Positions 19,301-28,188 of a stretch of DNA of 55,199 bases are shown one piece after another. The position numbers and the translations under genes are program-made. Every line of letters begins with the position of its first letter. Positions within the stretch are counted from its first letter, which is position 1. The DNA lies in NCBI GenBank assembly GCA_029553475.1, contig JAKPKV010000008.1, positions 1 through 55,199 of the forward strand. The letters run 5' to 3'. This DNA comes from Armatimonadota bacterium (GTDB lineage Bacteria > Armatimonadota > Hebobacteria > CAIYQO01). Under the pieces are notes generated by a model, which saw only the letters and a program-made list of their open reading frames with translations, was not told the origin of the DNA and did no database searches.

Positions 19301-19472
19301 CCAGCGCCGCGCGCAGCCGTCCGAGCAGCAGCACGTCGTCATAGCGGTCACGCTCTGCCGCCACGCCGCCGGGAGCCAGGTCAGGGCCGAAGGCCACCGT
19401 ATACCCGATTTCCTGAAGCGTGGACAGGGCCGCGTCTTCAACCAGAGCTTCTGTCATGCCAACCGCAGACAT
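16359..19472 (-). CDS. hsdR: Type I restriction enzyme, R subunit
   Basis: A 1037-residue translocase/nuclease, last gene of the hsd operon. AAGGAG precedes ATG 19472. The N-terminal PD-(D/E)xK nuclease has Asp146 (RRADIVLF) and Glu160-Leu-Lys162 (VIELKNP). The SF2 motor has Walker A TQGCGKS (302-308), DEAH (408-411), FTGTP, a TGFDAPCL motif V and [10 protein letters not shown] motif VI. A long helical C-terminal region for contact with HsdM/HsdS follows. All key residues are present and the length is typical, so it should be active. Its G+C is like hsdM and clearly higher than the two genes just upstream. With HsdM2S it would cleave unmethylated DNA far from the recognition site. Confidence 0.93.
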   Translation of the reverse strand: MSAVGMTEALVEDAALSTLQEIGYTVAFGPDLAPGGVAAERDRYDDVLLLGRLRAALARLNLTISPDGIEDAVRKVRALDAPVLLAANRRFHDYLVNGVGVEVLRADGTIAGETVWLVDFARPQQNEWLAVNQYTVVENGVNRRADIVLFVNGLPFAVIELKNPADEQVTLRHAFQQFQTYKQDIPSLFHYNGVLAISDGLQARAGTLTADWERFVPWRTIDGDVLAPDDMPQLDVLLHGMLAPARILTLLRDYLVFDDDGAQVRKKLAAYHQYHAVEKAIACTLEASAPHGNRRIGVVWHTQGCGKSLSMAFFAGKIIRHPVMANPTLVIITDRNDLDDQLFGTFCACKDLLRQTPVQAESRAQLRELLNVASGGVIFTTIQKFLPEERGDTFPLLSDRRNIVVIADEAHRSQYGLQAHVDTATAEITYGFAKHLRDALPQASFIGFTGTPVEKADRSTRAVFGDDIDVYDIQRAVDDGAIVPIYYEARLAKLALRDEQRPHVDAQFDEVTEGEEERARERLRSKWASLEAMVGAETRIALIAQDLVDHFERRLDVMDGKAMIVCMSRRICVELYNALITLRPQWHGDDDTTGVLKIVMTGSASDPTAWQPHIRTKARREALAQRFRDPDSGFKLVIVRDMWLTGFDAPCLHTMYVDKPMQGHNLMQAIARVNRVFKDKPGGLVVDYLGLADQLKHALADYTESGGTGRATLDLDELLAVLQEKYEIVAAMFHGFAYQGFFTSAPQARLALLMAASNFILQQEPEGKRYVQAVAELSKVFALAAPLDAAQALREDVAFFQAVRAALMKATVAGERTSQEDVDQAIRQIVARAVATEGVVDIFQAAGLPHPDISILSDEFLEDVRRLPHKNLAVELLRKLINNDIRVRFARNIVQGRSFLALLEQAIRKYQNRAIEAAQVIEELIALAKDLQAAARRGEELGLSDDEIAFYDALAQNESARHAMQDIDLRMLARELVQRVRQNLSIDWSVRESARAKLRLIVKNLLRKYGYPPDMQRAATELVLEQTETLCKAWGAG

Positions 19473-19487
19473 ACATCACTCCTTATA

Positions 19488-20537
19488 TCAAGCAGCCCCT
19501 GCACTCCGTAGTCGTCTTAACAAATCAGGCATTCCCGCTTTTACCTTGTAAGCCTTCTGTAAGCAAGGGTTTGTCTCCCATGCTCTTTCTAACCTTTCCA
19601 CTATATTAGGCATAACTCTATCAAGTTGGCAAAGGTAACCAAATAACATGCTTGCATGTGGGTATCTTTCAGCCTGCTCAAAGGCAGTAACCAGCCCTTG
19701 AATCGCACGCTCACGTGTCAAGGAATAGTTGAACAATGTCTCGAATATATCTTGAGCCAATGCTTTAGCAGTTTTGCCAATTCCAGCGATAGCCTGAATC
19801 TTCCCCATGAAGCCGTATGGGTCTTTTCCTAAACGAATAGGGATAATGGGTATATGTCTGCCAACGGCAAATCCTACTTCCTGGTCTGTCCAGCTACTCT
19901 CGGCGAAACGTTCCGTCAACAATGCCGTCAGAGCATCCATAGTATTCAGAGCTTTTTCAATTTCATGTAGCCATTCTTTGGTAGGCTCAATATCTTCATG
20001 TGCGACAAAAGCAGTGATACCGTAAGTCCGCAGTGATTCTTTCAATGACGCCGTTTCAACCTTATATTCCGATTTGTGACTCAAGAATAAGTGGAAGAAT
20101 CCACGCTCCCAGAAGGCGGGAGCTTCCCTAGCCGGAATGAAAGAAGAAGCGCCTGCTTTTAACAGGACACCAGACTTCTCACGCCAATCAGGTTGTTGTT
20201 GCTCTTCTTCCATTTCAATAACTACGCCAGAAATGTGTTCATTGGCGAGCGCAGGAACAAATTTATTCACGTCGCGTAATAGTTCTGATAACAATGAGCG
20301 CAATTCGTCAACAAATTGCAGATACACTTGCATCGGCACTACAAAGTGAAGCTCATGTCCCCAACTACCTTCCCCATAAGTTGCGTAATCCCATCCTTCC
20401 AATAAATAATATCTGGCGTTTACAATAAATCCCTGGAGCTTCTTATTTCCTTTTTGCACATAGTAATCCGACAGAGCGTGCATGATTACTTCCATCTTTC
20501 CAGGCAACTCGAATACAGGTTTCACACTGGTACTCAT
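19488..20537 (-). CDS. TIR-domain protein in the restriction operon
   Basis: A 349-residue protein. The N-terminal 145 residues are an unassigned domain (FELPGKMEVIMHALSDYY, YYLLEGWDYATYGEGSWG). Residues of about 147-245 are a TIR domain: FFHLFLSHKSE at the start, YGITAFVAHEDIEP, W189-L-x-EIEKAL, and SSWTDQEVGFAVG with Glu220 as the candidate catalytic residue. Bacterial TIR domains often cleave NAD+ or make cyclic-ADP-ribose signals in phage defence (for example Thoeris ThsB); activity here is inferred. The gene lies 8 nt after the REase gene and 15 nt before hsdR. It is AT-richer than hsdR and hsdM, so the pair looks like an insertion into the operon. Confidence 0.82.
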   Translation of the reverse strand: MSTSVKPVFELPGKMEVIMHALSDYYVQKGNKKLQGFIVNARYYLLEGWDYATYGEGSWGHELHFVVPMQVYLQFVDELRSLLSELLRDVNKFVPALANEHISGVVIEMEEEQQQPDWREKSGVLLKAGASSFIPAREAPAFWERGFFHLFLSHKSEYKVETASLKESLRTYGITAFVAHEDIEPTKEWLHEIEKALNTMDALTALLTERFAESSWTDQEVGFAVGRHIPIIPIRLGKDPYGFMGKIQAIAGIGKTAKALAQDIFETLFNYSLTRERAIQGLVTAFEQAERYPHASMLFGYLCQLDRVMPNIVERLERAWETNPCLQKAYKVKAGMPDLLRRLRSAGAA

Positions 20538-20545
20538 AATAACTC

Positions 20546-21517
20546 CTAAAGAGCGAGGAGATATGGTTGCTTCTCAACCTTGGCTGCGCGTATTTTTGAG
20601 CGTAATAATTCCGTTAGATTGGCTTCCTGTTCAAGTAACCGTATAATCTCTCGTAGCTCACACAGTATAACGACTTTTTCACGGAGAGCTTCCCGAAAGT
20701 CGTTAATCGCCGGGTTTGTATATCCCGACGCAGAAATATAAATACCGCCAACGTCTCCACGGCTATATACAGATACTAAATGCGTCGCTACGTCATTTCG
20801 TCCTAATGCTTCATGCCACCATTTCATTTCCACAAGAAATACCATGCCGTCTAGCTCAATAACTCCATCAATCTGCTCAATCACTCCTTCTCCGTGGATA
20901 CCTGAAAGCGTAAAGGCTTCTCGAATTAAAATGCCTTGCTGCTTAAACAGTCGGTTTAGGACACTCTCAAGTGCTTTTCCTCGCCTTTGTGGATTCGACT
21001 CTCGGCACAAAGCATTCAGTTCCGATAAAATACTCGCAAGCTCATCCTTACGCTCTTTGATTGCTTGATATTCGGCCTCTTGTTCTTCCCGACGGCGCTG
21101 CCTTGCCGCGTCTCTCTCCCGTTCACGTTCAAGGTTAATCCGAGTAATGGTATCCTTGGCATTGACTAAATCCCGGATATTAGCGGCAAGTCCTTGGGCT
21201 GTCAGTTGGTCGTCAGCATAGCATGTCGAGAAGTCTTCAAACTCAACAACTCGCTTTAAGACTTCTCGTCTTGCACGCAGCGCACTTTCTCCGGCATCAT
21301 TCAAGCGAGTGAGTACCGTGCGCACAATATCATACTTTGTAATGCTGTCTCGGTCTTGCCGAACTCGCAACGCTAAATCTTTCAGCATTGCTGATTCAAC
21401 CCCTGCCCCATGAAAGAAGAGCAATACATCTTTCTTCGACCTGAATAGCCGTGGGATTGCTTGTACGAGCAAATTCATTAGTTCTGGCGGGAAATGGAAG
21501 ATTATCGCGTCGTTCAT
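20546..21517 (-). CDS. Mrr-like restriction endonuclease with helical N-terminal domain
   Basis: A 323-residue protein. The N-terminal 120 residues (IFHFPPELMNLLVQAIPRLF, FFHGAGVESAMLKDLALRV) form a helical domain often found before nucleases in defence proteins. Residues 125-165 are a charged coiled coil. The C-terminal domain is PD-(D/E)xK: Asp217 (IEQIDGVIE) and Glu230-Met-Lys232 (FLVEMKWW), with GKALESVLNRLF before it, as in Mrr-cat nucleases. It overlaps the end of hsdS by 4 nt (ATGA type) and is followed 8 nt later by the TIR gene, suggesting co-translation. The stop is TAG. It may act as a DNA effector alongside the TIR protein or as an additional restriction nuclease. Confidence 0.82.
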   Translation of the reverse strand: MNDAIIFHFPPELMNLLVQAIPRLFRSKKDVLLFFHGAGVESAMLKDLALRVRQDRDSITKYDIVRTVLTRLNDAGESALRARREVLKRVVEFEDFSTCYADDQLTAQGLAANIRDLVNAKDTITRINLERERERDAARQRRREEQEAEYQAIKERKDELASILSELNALCRESNPQRRGKALESVLNRLFKQQGILIREAFTLSGIHGEGVIEQIDGVIELDGMVFLVEMKWWHEALGRNDVATHLVSVYSRGDVGGIYISASGYTNPAINDFREALREKVVILCELREIIRLLEQEANLTELLRSKIRAAKVEKQPYLLAL

Positions 21518-22794
21518 GCCATAATCTCCTGTACTCGTATTTCTCCAGACAGCAACTTCGGCAGTAATAAGTTCCTAATAGCGCCCAGTGCAGTGGATTG
21601 CTCATCATTCTCGTGTATAAACCGAAAGAATGCGATTACCGTATCCTCAAAAGCTGTCAACACTTCCTGGCATGGTACAAGAATATCGCTCATATAGGCT
21701 ATATTCCGATTTAACCCAGGGACGGCTGAATCCGAGCCCAACGACGACAGGTTAAGGCTTCCCAAAGTAAAGTAAAGGTATGTGAAGCTAATGTCGGTTA
21801 TCCATTTTATATAGAAGGTCGTATCAATTGGAAAGAAATCCGTCATAACTCTTGTAACTATACCGGGATTTCCCTTTCGACCAACAATGATTCCTGGGCC
21901 TTTCACACTTGCTTCACAATGCCAGCCAACTTGTCCATTTGAGCCGTATACAGGTATTGCTCCGGGCAATCGGTCAGTATCTTTCAATGCTTTTCCATAC
22001 GCGAGTTCAACGACTTCGCTTAGTTTCCTTACCTTCCAATCTTTCGGCACTCTCCCCAGCGGCGAATCCACGAAGCTATCCGGGAAGAGCGCGGCGGTTG
22101 CCGAATCCATGCCGTCCGGCTGTTGGCCTGCCGCCTTCGCCTGCACAGGGTCAAAATCCACGAACCACGATCTGAACAGCGCCCGTGCCATAGCTTCCAG
22201 CGTGGCGTTCATGCGCCGATTGATTTCGGTTTTATCATCAAGGGAGCCGAGAATATAGGCAATGGCTTGCTGTTCTGCCATAGGCGGCATAGCCACAGGA
22301 AGCGCTCGTATTGTTGGCAGATTCAACCGTTCGGCTACGCTGCCGTCTTTGAAGCCGTATACATGTGCCGCAAGAAAGTGCGAATTGAGCCAATAGCGCA
22401 AAAAGCGGTAGTGCGCAATCCGAGCATTAGGGCGAATCAGAACCATGCGTTGCCCAAGGCAAACCTTCTTTTCAGCGGGTACTTCAGCAGCGATACCAAA
22501 GTATGTTCCTTCTCGGCTGTAAAAAAGGTCTCCATAACGTGGTTCTGTTCGGCGTGTTCGCTCGCAATATGTCTCTTCGGAGACGTGGGCAGCTTCGTCT
22601 ACACGGAAAAAGCCTGTCCGAATATCCTGTGAACGTACCATGAGCGGGCCGAAGGGCGAAATGGTCGGCGTCGAGTGTGGACAATCAAAAATCCCATCAC
22701 AGACCTCGTCAAGCCGTGCCCAGTACCACTCTTTCGGTAATGTATTTAGTCCGGCAGGAGTATGTAGCATTCGTTCGTGCGGAGCATTAACCAT
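21514..22794 (-). CDS. hsdS: Type I restriction enzyme, specificity subunit
   Basis: A 426-residue protein with two target-recognition domains (about 15-170 and 245-395) and two conserved helical linkers (about 175-220, [23 protein letters not shown], and the C-terminal [14 protein letters not shown]). The start ATG 22794 overlaps the end of hsdM by 8 nt. The TRDs are AT-richer than the linkers, the usual sign of TRD exchange between systems. It chooses the DNA sequence methylated by HsdM and cut by HsdR; the target cannot be predicted from the sequence alone. Confidence 0.92.
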   Translation of the reverse strand: MVNAPHERMLHTPAGLNTLPKEWYWARLDEVCDGIFDCPHSTPTISPFGPLMVRSQDIRTGFFRVDEAAHVSEETYCERTRRTEPRYGDLFYSREGTYFGIAAEVPAEKKVCLGQRMVLIRPNARIAHYRFLRYWLNSHFLAAHVYGFKDGSVAERLNLPTIRALPVAMPPMAEQQAIAYILGSLDDKTEINRRMNATLEAMARALFRSWFVDFDPVQAKAAGQQPDGMDSATAALFPDSFVDSPLGRVPKDWKVRKLSEVVELAYGKALKDTDRLPGAIPVYGSNGQVGWHCEASVKGPGIIVGRKGNPGIVTRVMTDFFPIDTTFYIKWITDISFTYLYFTLGSLNLSSLGSDSAVPGLNRNIAYMSDILVPCQEVLTAFEDTVIAFFRFIHENDEQSTALGAIRNLLLPKLLSGEIRVQEIMA

Positions 22795-24400
22795 AACCCA
22801 ACCTCCGCAAGCTCTCCCGAATGGCCTGCTCCAGCCGTGCTGACTCGGCGAACTGTGTCTCCAGCCGGGCGGTCAAATGGGCCATTTTCTCTGCAAACGG
22901 CTCCTCGTCATCCTCCTGTTCTTCCGCGCCTACATAGCGCCCTGGCGTGAGCACGTGCCCGTGCTGCCGAATCGTCTCCAGCGTGGCGCTCATGCAGAAG
23001 CCGGGCAAGTCGGCATACGCGCCCGCGTCCGCTTCGTCGCGCCAGGCGTGGTATGTCCGCGCAATGCGCAGGATTTCGTCGTCGGACAGTTCCCTGTGCG
23101 TGCGATCAACCAGCGTACCGAGCTTGCGCGCGTCAATGAAGAGCGTTTCGCCATGCCGGTCACGATAGCGTGGGTTGGTTTTGTTGCGGGTCAGGAACCA
23201 CAGGCACACGGGAATGCCGGTTGTGTAGAAAAGCTGTCCCGGCAGCGCGACAATGCAATCCACTAGGTCGGCTTCCACCAGCGCGGCGCGAATCTCGCCT
23301 TCTCCGCTCTGGTTGGACGACAGCGACCCGTTCGCCAGCACGAAGCCCGCCATGCCGTTCGGAGCCATGTGGTAGACGAAATGTTGTACCCAGGCGAAGT
23401 TGGAATTGCCCACGGGCGGCACGCCGTATTTCCAGCGCGCGTCAGCCCGCAGCCGGTCGCCGCCCCAGTCGCTTTCGTTAAAGGGCGGGTTGGCGAGAAT
23501 GTAGTCAGCGCGTAAATCCTTGTGGGCGTCGGCGTGGAAAGAGCCTTCATTGTTCCAGGCGATATGGGCGTCAATGCCGCGAATCGCCAGGTTCATTTGG
23601 CACAGCCGCCAGGTTGTGTAATTCGACTCCTGCCCGTAGACGGCAATGTCGCCAATACGCCCGCCGTGCGCCTGCATGAATTTCTCGGACTGCACAAACA
23701 TGCCGCCGGAGCCGCAGCACGGGTCAAAGACGCGCCCGCGATACGGTTCCAGCATTTCGACCAGCACGCGGACGACGGATTGCGGCGTGTAAAATTCGCC
23801 GCCCGCCTTGCCTTCCGCATTGGCGAACTTGCCCAGGAAATACTCGTATACGCGGCCCAGCACGTCCAAGTGCCCACTCGCGCTGCTCGCGTCCGTCGGC
23901 AATACCAGGTCAATGCCGCTAATCAGGTCAACCAGTTCGCCCAGCCGCTGCTTGTCGAGCGTGGGCCGGTTGTATTCCTTCGGCAGCACGCCTTTTAGCC
24001 GTGGGTTTTCCGCTTCCAGGGCAAGCATGGCGTCGTCAATGAGCTTGCCAATGGTCGGCTGCCGGGCACTGGCTTGCAGGAAGGCCCAGCGCGCGGACGG
24101 CGGAACCCAGTAGACATTCTCGGCGGTATAAGCATCTCGGTCTTCCAGCACTTCATACCGCGCCGACGGCTCATGCACGAAGAAATCGCTCTCCGGGTCT
24201 GCCGACAGCGCGGACAAGTCCTTCATGCGCCGATCAAAGGCGTCGGACAGGTATTTCAGGAATATGAGGCCGAGGACGACGTGTTTGTACTCCGAGGCGT
24301 CCATGTTCCCGCGCAGTTTATCCGCCGCCGCCCAGAGCTTCTCTTCAAACCCCAGGTTCGCGCCGTTGGAGCCGTTTCCGTTGCGTGCTCGACGTGCCAT
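22787..24400 (-). CDS. hsdM: Type I restriction enzyme, methyltransferase subunit
   Basis: A 537-residue N6-adenine methyltransferase. The start ATG 24400 ([10 protein letters not shown]) fits the family better than the 31-codon-longer frame to 24493; only a weak GGGAG is upstream. An N-terminal HsdM_N domain (about 15-150) is followed by the catalytic domain with SAM motif [10 protein letters not shown] (226-234) and motif IV NPPF (304-307). It uses S-adenosylmethionine to methylate adenine in the HsdS target and protects element and host. First gene of hsdM-hsdS-REase-TIR-hsdR. Confidence 0.93.
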   Translation of the reverse strand: MARRARNGNGSNGANLGFEEKLWAAADKLRGNMDASEYKHVVLGLIFLKYLSDAFDRRMKDLSALSADPESDFFVHEPSARYEVLEDRDAYTAENVYWVPPSARWAFLQASARQPTIGKLIDDAMLALEAENPRLKGVLPKEYNRPTLDKQRLGELVDLISGIDLVLPTDASSASGHLDVLGRVYEYFLGKFANAEGKAGGEFYTPQSVVRVLVEMLEPYRGRVFDPCCGSGGMFVQSEKFMQAHGGRIGDIAVYGQESNYTTWRLCQMNLAIRGIDAHIAWNNEGSFHADAHKDLRADYILANPPFNESDWGGDRLRADARWKYGVPPVGNSNFAWVQHFVYHMAPNGMAGFVLANGSLSSNQSGEGEIRAALVEADLVDCIVALPGQLFYTTGIPVCLWFLTRNKTNPRYRDRHGETLFIDARKLGTLVDRTHRELSDDEILRIARTYHAWRDEADAGAYADLPGFCMSATLETIRQHGHVLTPGRYVGAEEQEDDEEPFAEKMAHLTARLETQFAESARLEQAIRESLRRLGYG

Positions 24401-24513
24401 AGCGTTGCGACTACTCCCACTGGTAGACTGACTATAGGGTATTGTTCGGGAAAAAGCGGGAAATGCCTGCAATGGCACGGCAAATAGCCACAAATCAATC
24501 GCAAGCCAGACCG

Positions 24514-24828
24514 TTACATCTCCAATGGGATTGTGATTTCGGCGACGGCCTGCAGGTCAGCCCAGAACGGCGACAGCGGGTTCTGGATAACCTGCCGCGT
24601 TATCGTCTCCACTACCATTGTCTCGGTAGGCCGCACAAATATCAAGGCGTCCGGGCCTTCTGGCTGATACAAGGCGACAAAGCACTCGTCGCCCGTCGTG
24701 TGCGCCTAGATTTTCCCGGCAGCTACCTGCTTTTGAAGGCTCACAGGCGTCATGCCGGTTAATTCCGCCGCGCGCGCCAGCGAGACAATATGGAAAATAC
24801 GTCGTTCAAATTTTGGATTTCGTTTCAT
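24514..24828 (-). pseudogene. HTH/excisionase-like gene with an in-frame amber codon
   Basis: TAGGAG precedes ATG 24828 by about 10 nt. The frame reads MKRNPKFERRIFHIVSLARA, then AELTGMTPVSLQKQVAAGKI, a winged-helix pattern like MerR/excisionase-type proteins, and meets TAG at 24706-24708. The same frame then continues with a sensible wing and C-terminus ([36 protein letters not shown]) to TAA at 24514-24516, 105 codons in all. Without the TAG this would be a 104-residue DNA-binding protein. It may be a disrupted xis or regulator, a sequencing error, or a read-through gene. The plus-strand ORF over the same bases is a shadow. Confidence 0.6.
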
Positions 24829-25018
24829 GGCGATTCGCTCCTAATTCAACGCTACCACACGCCTGTTTTATCCGTCAAATCTATCGCATTGTTTGCCGTC
24901 ATGCGTGTGCCAACCGCTATCGCCACAGTGGAGTTACATTGCTCGGAAAATCCGGTATACCGGAACTACCCATTCGTCATAGCGGGCTTCTCCCTATCGC
25001 CCGCGAAGGTCATACTCA

Positions 25019-25427
25019 ATGCTGGAGATTGTGTCTCACGAGTTAAAACAACAACAGCGCGCGCTGTGTAACTCCTGCCTTGCCGAACAAGCTTGGTTTT
25101 GTGTCGCGCCAGCAGGTCAGCAACGCCTGCAATACCTTATGCAAGTATCCCGGCGTGCAGCGGGTCAAGGGCACATGCGCGGTCTGTGGGAAAACGAGAC
25201 TGGTCAACATGGCGCTGCCCGAAGAGAAATGCGTCCACATGACAGTCACGGTTGAACGCGGCACGGGCCGGGTTCTCTCGCGGAAGGTCGAGCACAGCGG
25301 GCCGCAAATTGACGTGAGAGCGAGCATTTACCGTGCTCTTCTTCCTGTCCTTGAGCGCATGGTCGAAGAGTTAATGCAACAGACGAAGGCAGAGTTGGAC
25401 AGCAAATCCGGCGGCGTTGCGGAATAA
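25019..25427 (+). pseudogene. Small zinc-ribbon gene with a single-base frameshift
   Basis: ATG 25019 (GAAGG upstream) opens a frame with MLEIVSHELKQQQRALCNSC, carrying one CxxC. A frame one base later carries the second CxxC (TCAVCGKTRLVN) and a coherent helical end (IYRALLPVLERMVEELM) to TAA 25427. Skipping one T of the TTTT run near 25096-25099 joins them as AWFVSRQQV, giving about 135 residues with a complete four-cysteine ribbon. Possible causes are a real mutation, a sequencing error in the T run, or programmed slippage. Probable nucleic-acid or protein binder; no family recognised. Confidence 0.55.
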
Positions 25428-25434
25428 CGGCGTG

Positions 25435-26100
25435 CTAACCGGCTGCCACAGGGCTAGGCGACGCTTCCGTCCGCGCGCTATACTGCCGCATAAACAGATT
25501 CACGCCTTCCAGCATGAGACGAATCCGCGTTATGTCGGCCACTTCGTCCCACAGCCCGTGGGCCGCACTATTCCGAATCCCGGCCCAGCCGGTTATGTCT
25601 TTCTTATCCTGTTTCGTTATCAGCCCTGCCGTGCGCAGTGCATTGGAATACGAATCAATACTCGGCTTCTGGCCTTCGAGCGAAAGCGCAGCGTCTTCCA
25701 CCCAGTTCCGCAAGAACTCTTCCAGCGCCGCGCCGATAATGACGGCGGGAACCGCCGCGTGGAAATCTGCCGAGTCCAGCATGGTCTGGGCTTGCTCCAG
25801 GAAATCCGATACCACGTCCAATCGCGCCTGGCGTTGCATGGATAGGCCGTCGTGAAGGCCATTCTCGGCATACCGAGCGAATGCGTCCAAGGCATTGATC
25901 GTAAATATGCGTATTAATTCAGGATTACTCTTCTCCTGCGTTCTTTCGCAGAGTTGCCTGTAGAACGCACTATTCTCTCCAGCGTAGCGCAGGAGAAATT
26001 CACATGCTTCAAAGAAACCACTCAATGCGTCGTTACTGTCCAACGTGCGAGTAAGGCCCGCTATACGCCGTGCTTGTGCCGCGAGTTCCTGGTTGTTCAT
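25435..26100 (-). CDS. HEPN-like helical protein
   Basis: A 221-residue, almost wholly helical protein. AAGGA lies 8 nt before ATG 26100. The C-terminal half has the Rx4H motif of HEPN ribonucleases, R176-NSAA-H181, within GIRNSAAHGLWDEV, preceded by a helix AVIIGAALEEFLRNWVE as in DUF4145/AbiV-like HEPN proteins. HEPN domains often act as toxins or RNases in abortive-infection systems. The gene starts 27 nt after the NDT-like gene ends on the same strand, so the two probably form an operon and may work as a pair. The stop is TAG. Confidence 0.7.
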   Translation of the reverse strand: MNNQELAAQARRIAGLTRTLDSNDALSGFFEACEFLLRYAGENSAFYRQLCERTQEKSNPELIRIFTINALDAFARYAENGLHDGLSMQRQARLDVVSDFLEQAQTMLDSADFHAAVPAVIIGAALEEFLRNWVEDAALSLEGQKPSIDSYSNALRTAGLITKQDKKDITGWAGIRNSAAHGLWDEVADITRIRLMLEGVNLFMRQYSARTEASPSPVAAG

Positions 26101-26127
26101 GGCTATTTTCCTTCTTGTACCGCTGTG

Positions 26128-27072
26128 TTACAAAACCGCCACTCGTTCCTGCGCGCCCGGTATCGTGGCGAGAATGCGATATTTCAGTTTCTCTCGGAAA
26201 TCGTCTTCCTTCCCGGCTTCCCACACAACGCAGTTATACTGCCGAATATCGAAGTGCAGGGAATCTACAAAGTCTTCCCGGCAGGTAAAAATGACCGGCA
26301 GGCCCAGTCCGGCGGCAAACCCGGCTTCATAGTAGACGCCGCCCCTATGCCCGGAGAAGTCGGCAATGAGAAAATGGCTCCGGCGAATCTCCGCAACAAT
26401 CTGGTCGCAGATTTTGTCGTTGTGCGGCTTTTCGTCAATGCGCAGGCAGTCAAACCCGGCACTCTCGACGGCGGGATGAATGGCGCTGGCATAGACGGGC
26501 GCAATAGCGGCATCGAACCACATAGCGACGAAGCACTGATTGCTTTGTGTAGCTGACTGCTGTTGTTCAGCGTGCGCCATGCCTGTCGCTGTGACTTTGA
26601 CGGCAGCAAAACCAGTCGCAATGTCGGCGTCAATATATCCAAGGTCGTCCAAGGCGCTAAGCATTGCGATCAATTCTTGCTCATGTCTCGCATACGCGAA
26701 CGCCGTTCCTTCCGAGTAGGTAAGCTGGATATAGTCGCCGAATGCCTGGGAATGAGCATACAAATACCACAGCAACTTTTCCATGCGCGCCATGATTGTG
26801 CGCGGCAATTCGCCAGACGCCAGGATTTCTTCCAAGCTATCTCGGCTCTCGAAACGGACGTTCCAGCCACGTTCCGTGTGTTCGCGTAGATACCCGGAGA
26901 ATAGGTAACGCACAGAGTCGTACTGCGTGTTCAGCGCATGTTCAATATAGAGAAGCGCGTCAGCGCCAGAATAGTCGCCACAATTCGGGCAACGATACGT
27001 ACTCCACGGTATCTGCCGCCAGATTGACGCTTGCCGCTTGCAGAAAATACATGGGCCGTGTTCGGGATTCAT
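26128..27072 (-). CDS. Zinc-finger protein with nucleoside 2-deoxyribosyltransferase-like domain
   Basis: A 314-residue protein; ATG 27072 has AAGGAG 7 nt upstream (a longer frame to 27144 is rejected). Cys8, Cys11, Cys28 and Cys31 form an N-terminal zinc finger. A helical middle region follows (about 40-175). Residues of about 185-300 have the deoxyribosyltransferase/TIR-like fold pattern: CFVAMWFD at the first strand, a GFDCLRID segment, ICDQIVAEIRRSHFLIADFS, then YYEAGFAAGLGLPVIF and a closing HFDIRQYN. Family members act on nucleosides or nucleotides, and relatives serve as nucleotide-depleting or sensing parts of defence systems. Fusion to a zinc finger and pairing with a HEPN protein is not a system I know. 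Confidence 0.72.
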   Translation of the reverse strand: MNPEHGPCIFCKRQASIWRQIPWSTYRCPNCGDYSGADALLYIEHALNTQYDSVRYLFSGYLREHTERGWNVRFESRDSLEEILASGELPRTIMARMEKLLWYLYAHSQAFGDYIQLTYSEGTAFAYARHEQELIAMLSALDDLGYIDADIATGFAAVKVTATGMAHAEQQQSATQSNQCFVAMWFDAAIAPVYASAIHPAVESAGFDCLRIDEKPHNDKICDQIVAEIRRSHFLIADFSGHRGGVYYEAGFAAGLGLPVIFTCREDFVDSLHFDIRQYNCVVWEAGKEDDFREKLKYRILATIPGAQERVAVL

Positions 27073-27210
27073 GGCAATCTCCTTGCGATTGCGTGCATCA
27101 GCCTGTAAACCGGTTGGCAGGATAGTGACGACATAACGCCGCAATTATCATTATTCGCCGTGCGCACGCTTTGCCCTGCTGTGCCGCTCTGGAGCCACGT
27201 GCGGAGAAGA

Positions 27211-27302
27211 CGGAGTTTTGTATTAACCGGATTGCTGGAAAAGAGAGATATATACGCGGGATATATCTCTGCAATCGCCCTCCCGTCCCGTGTGGAAACT
27301 CC
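27211..27302. repeat. Intergenic repeat R3 (three-copy family)
   Basis: The outer arms are CGGAGTTT (27211-27218) and GGAAACTCC (27294-27302). The core is a perfect 10-bp inverted repeat, AGAGATATAT (27244-27253) and ATATATCTCT (27261-27270), around a 7-nt loop. It lies between the start of the zinc-finger/NDT gene and the end of the ribbon-helix-helix gene, both on the minus strand. Confidence 0.75.
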
Positions 27303-27329
27303 TGCTCTCCCGGAACCCGCCGCAAGCCG

Positions 27330-27857
27330 TTAGTCTTCTTCGCCAACCATGCCGCCGTCTACTGGCTCACTGGGCAGCGCCAGCGGCTCGTGTTGCCCAC
27401 GGAGAATACGCCGCACGATCTCCGCCGCCGAGACGTGCGTTGAGCCGCCTTGTCTCGCTGCCAACGCCGCCTGCTGGAGCGCCGCCCACACGTCGTCTTC
27501 AACGTACAGGGTTGTTCTGTGCATGGGAGCCGGATTCTCCAGGGCGCGCGCCGCGTGGTACAACTGCTTCGTGAATGTGATATGCTCCGAGTCGCCGCCG
27601 AGAATCAGCGTGAAGCTGTTCAAGTGCTCGAAATAGTGTCTGTGGCCGTGCGTATCTTCCACATGCAGGCCCCAGGACGTACAGGAGTCGTTGTGCAACG
27701 CGAAGATTGTGCGCCCGCCATGCCCGGCGTCGCCATTGCCGGGATAGTTCGAGCCGACACGCAACGTCAGGCGATTGTAAATCTCTTCGTTGAACTCGTG
27801 CATAGGCACGTCAAACTGGTCACTGGTATCCAACGGATAATAGGGTTCGAGTTCCAT
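27330..27857 (-). CDS. Protein with C-terminal ribbon-helix-helix domain
   Basis: A 175-residue protein; ATG 27857 has GGAAGG about 8 nt upstream. The first 115 residues are an unassigned mixed domain rich in His and aromatic residues (FALHNDSCTSWGLHVEDTHG). The C-terminal part (TTLYVEDDVWAALQQAALAA, then VSAAEIVRRILRG) has the beta-strand plus two-helix pattern of ribbon-helix-helix DNA-binding proteins. It is the gene nearest to the repeat-rich right end and may bind the AATACGC motifs or the R1-R3 repeats. This is a guess from position. Confidence 0.6.
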   Translation of the reverse strand: MELEPYYPLDTSDQFDVPMHEFNEEIYNRLTLRVGSNYPGNGDAGHGGRTIFALHNDSCTSWGLHVEDTHGHRHYFEHLNSFTLILGGDSEHITFTKQLYHAARALENPAPMHRTTLYVEDDVWAALQQAALAARQGGSTHVSAAEIVRRILRGQHEPLALPSEPVDGGMVGEED

Positions 27858-27904
27858 GATTACACCTTCCGAATGAGAGAATGCGGCGCGTTTCACGCCG
27901 TCCT

Positions 27905-27934
27905 ATTATACCATGCCATACCCATGGAGCACAA
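27905..27934 (-). promoter_or_regulatory. Promoter of the ribbon-helix-helix gene
   Basis: On the minus strand TTGTGC (27934-27929) and a perfect TATAAT (27910-27905) are 18 bp apart. The predicted start is about 40 nt upstream of ATG 27857. Confidence 0.6.
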
Positions 27935-28035
27935 ACGGGCGTTCTTACAGCAGAGCAGGCGAGAGCCGCACGTTTTCTGCGGGTTCCTGCCCCAATAGCG
28001 GCGGCGTTGCGTCACGGCCAGTGCGCGGAAAAGAA

Positions 28036-28188
28036 AATACGCGTCGCCAGGGCAGAAGGGTTGTACTCTCCGACGGGCTATGGTACAATACGCGCCGAAA
28101 GGAGTAGCCGACACAGAAATACGCAGCTCTAATACGAAAATACGCTGCACTAGTCAACAATACGCTACTCTTTCCTGAACTCAAGATA

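Noticed and set aside
24442-24762. 106-codon plus-strand ORF
   Set aside because: It lies antisense to the HTH-like gene, which has a ribosome site and a recognisable fold on the minus strand.
12907-24828. General reassignment of TAG in the element
   Set aside because: The REase (20546) and HEPN (25435) genes end at TAG in normal positions, so TAG works as a stop; the two in-frame ambers are better treated as single lesions until checked.
10304-27302. R1-R3 as integron attC sites
   Set aside because: The outer arms read GGAGTTT...AAACTCC, the reverse of the RYYYAAC...GTTRRRY pattern, and the integrase lacks the integron-specific insertion.
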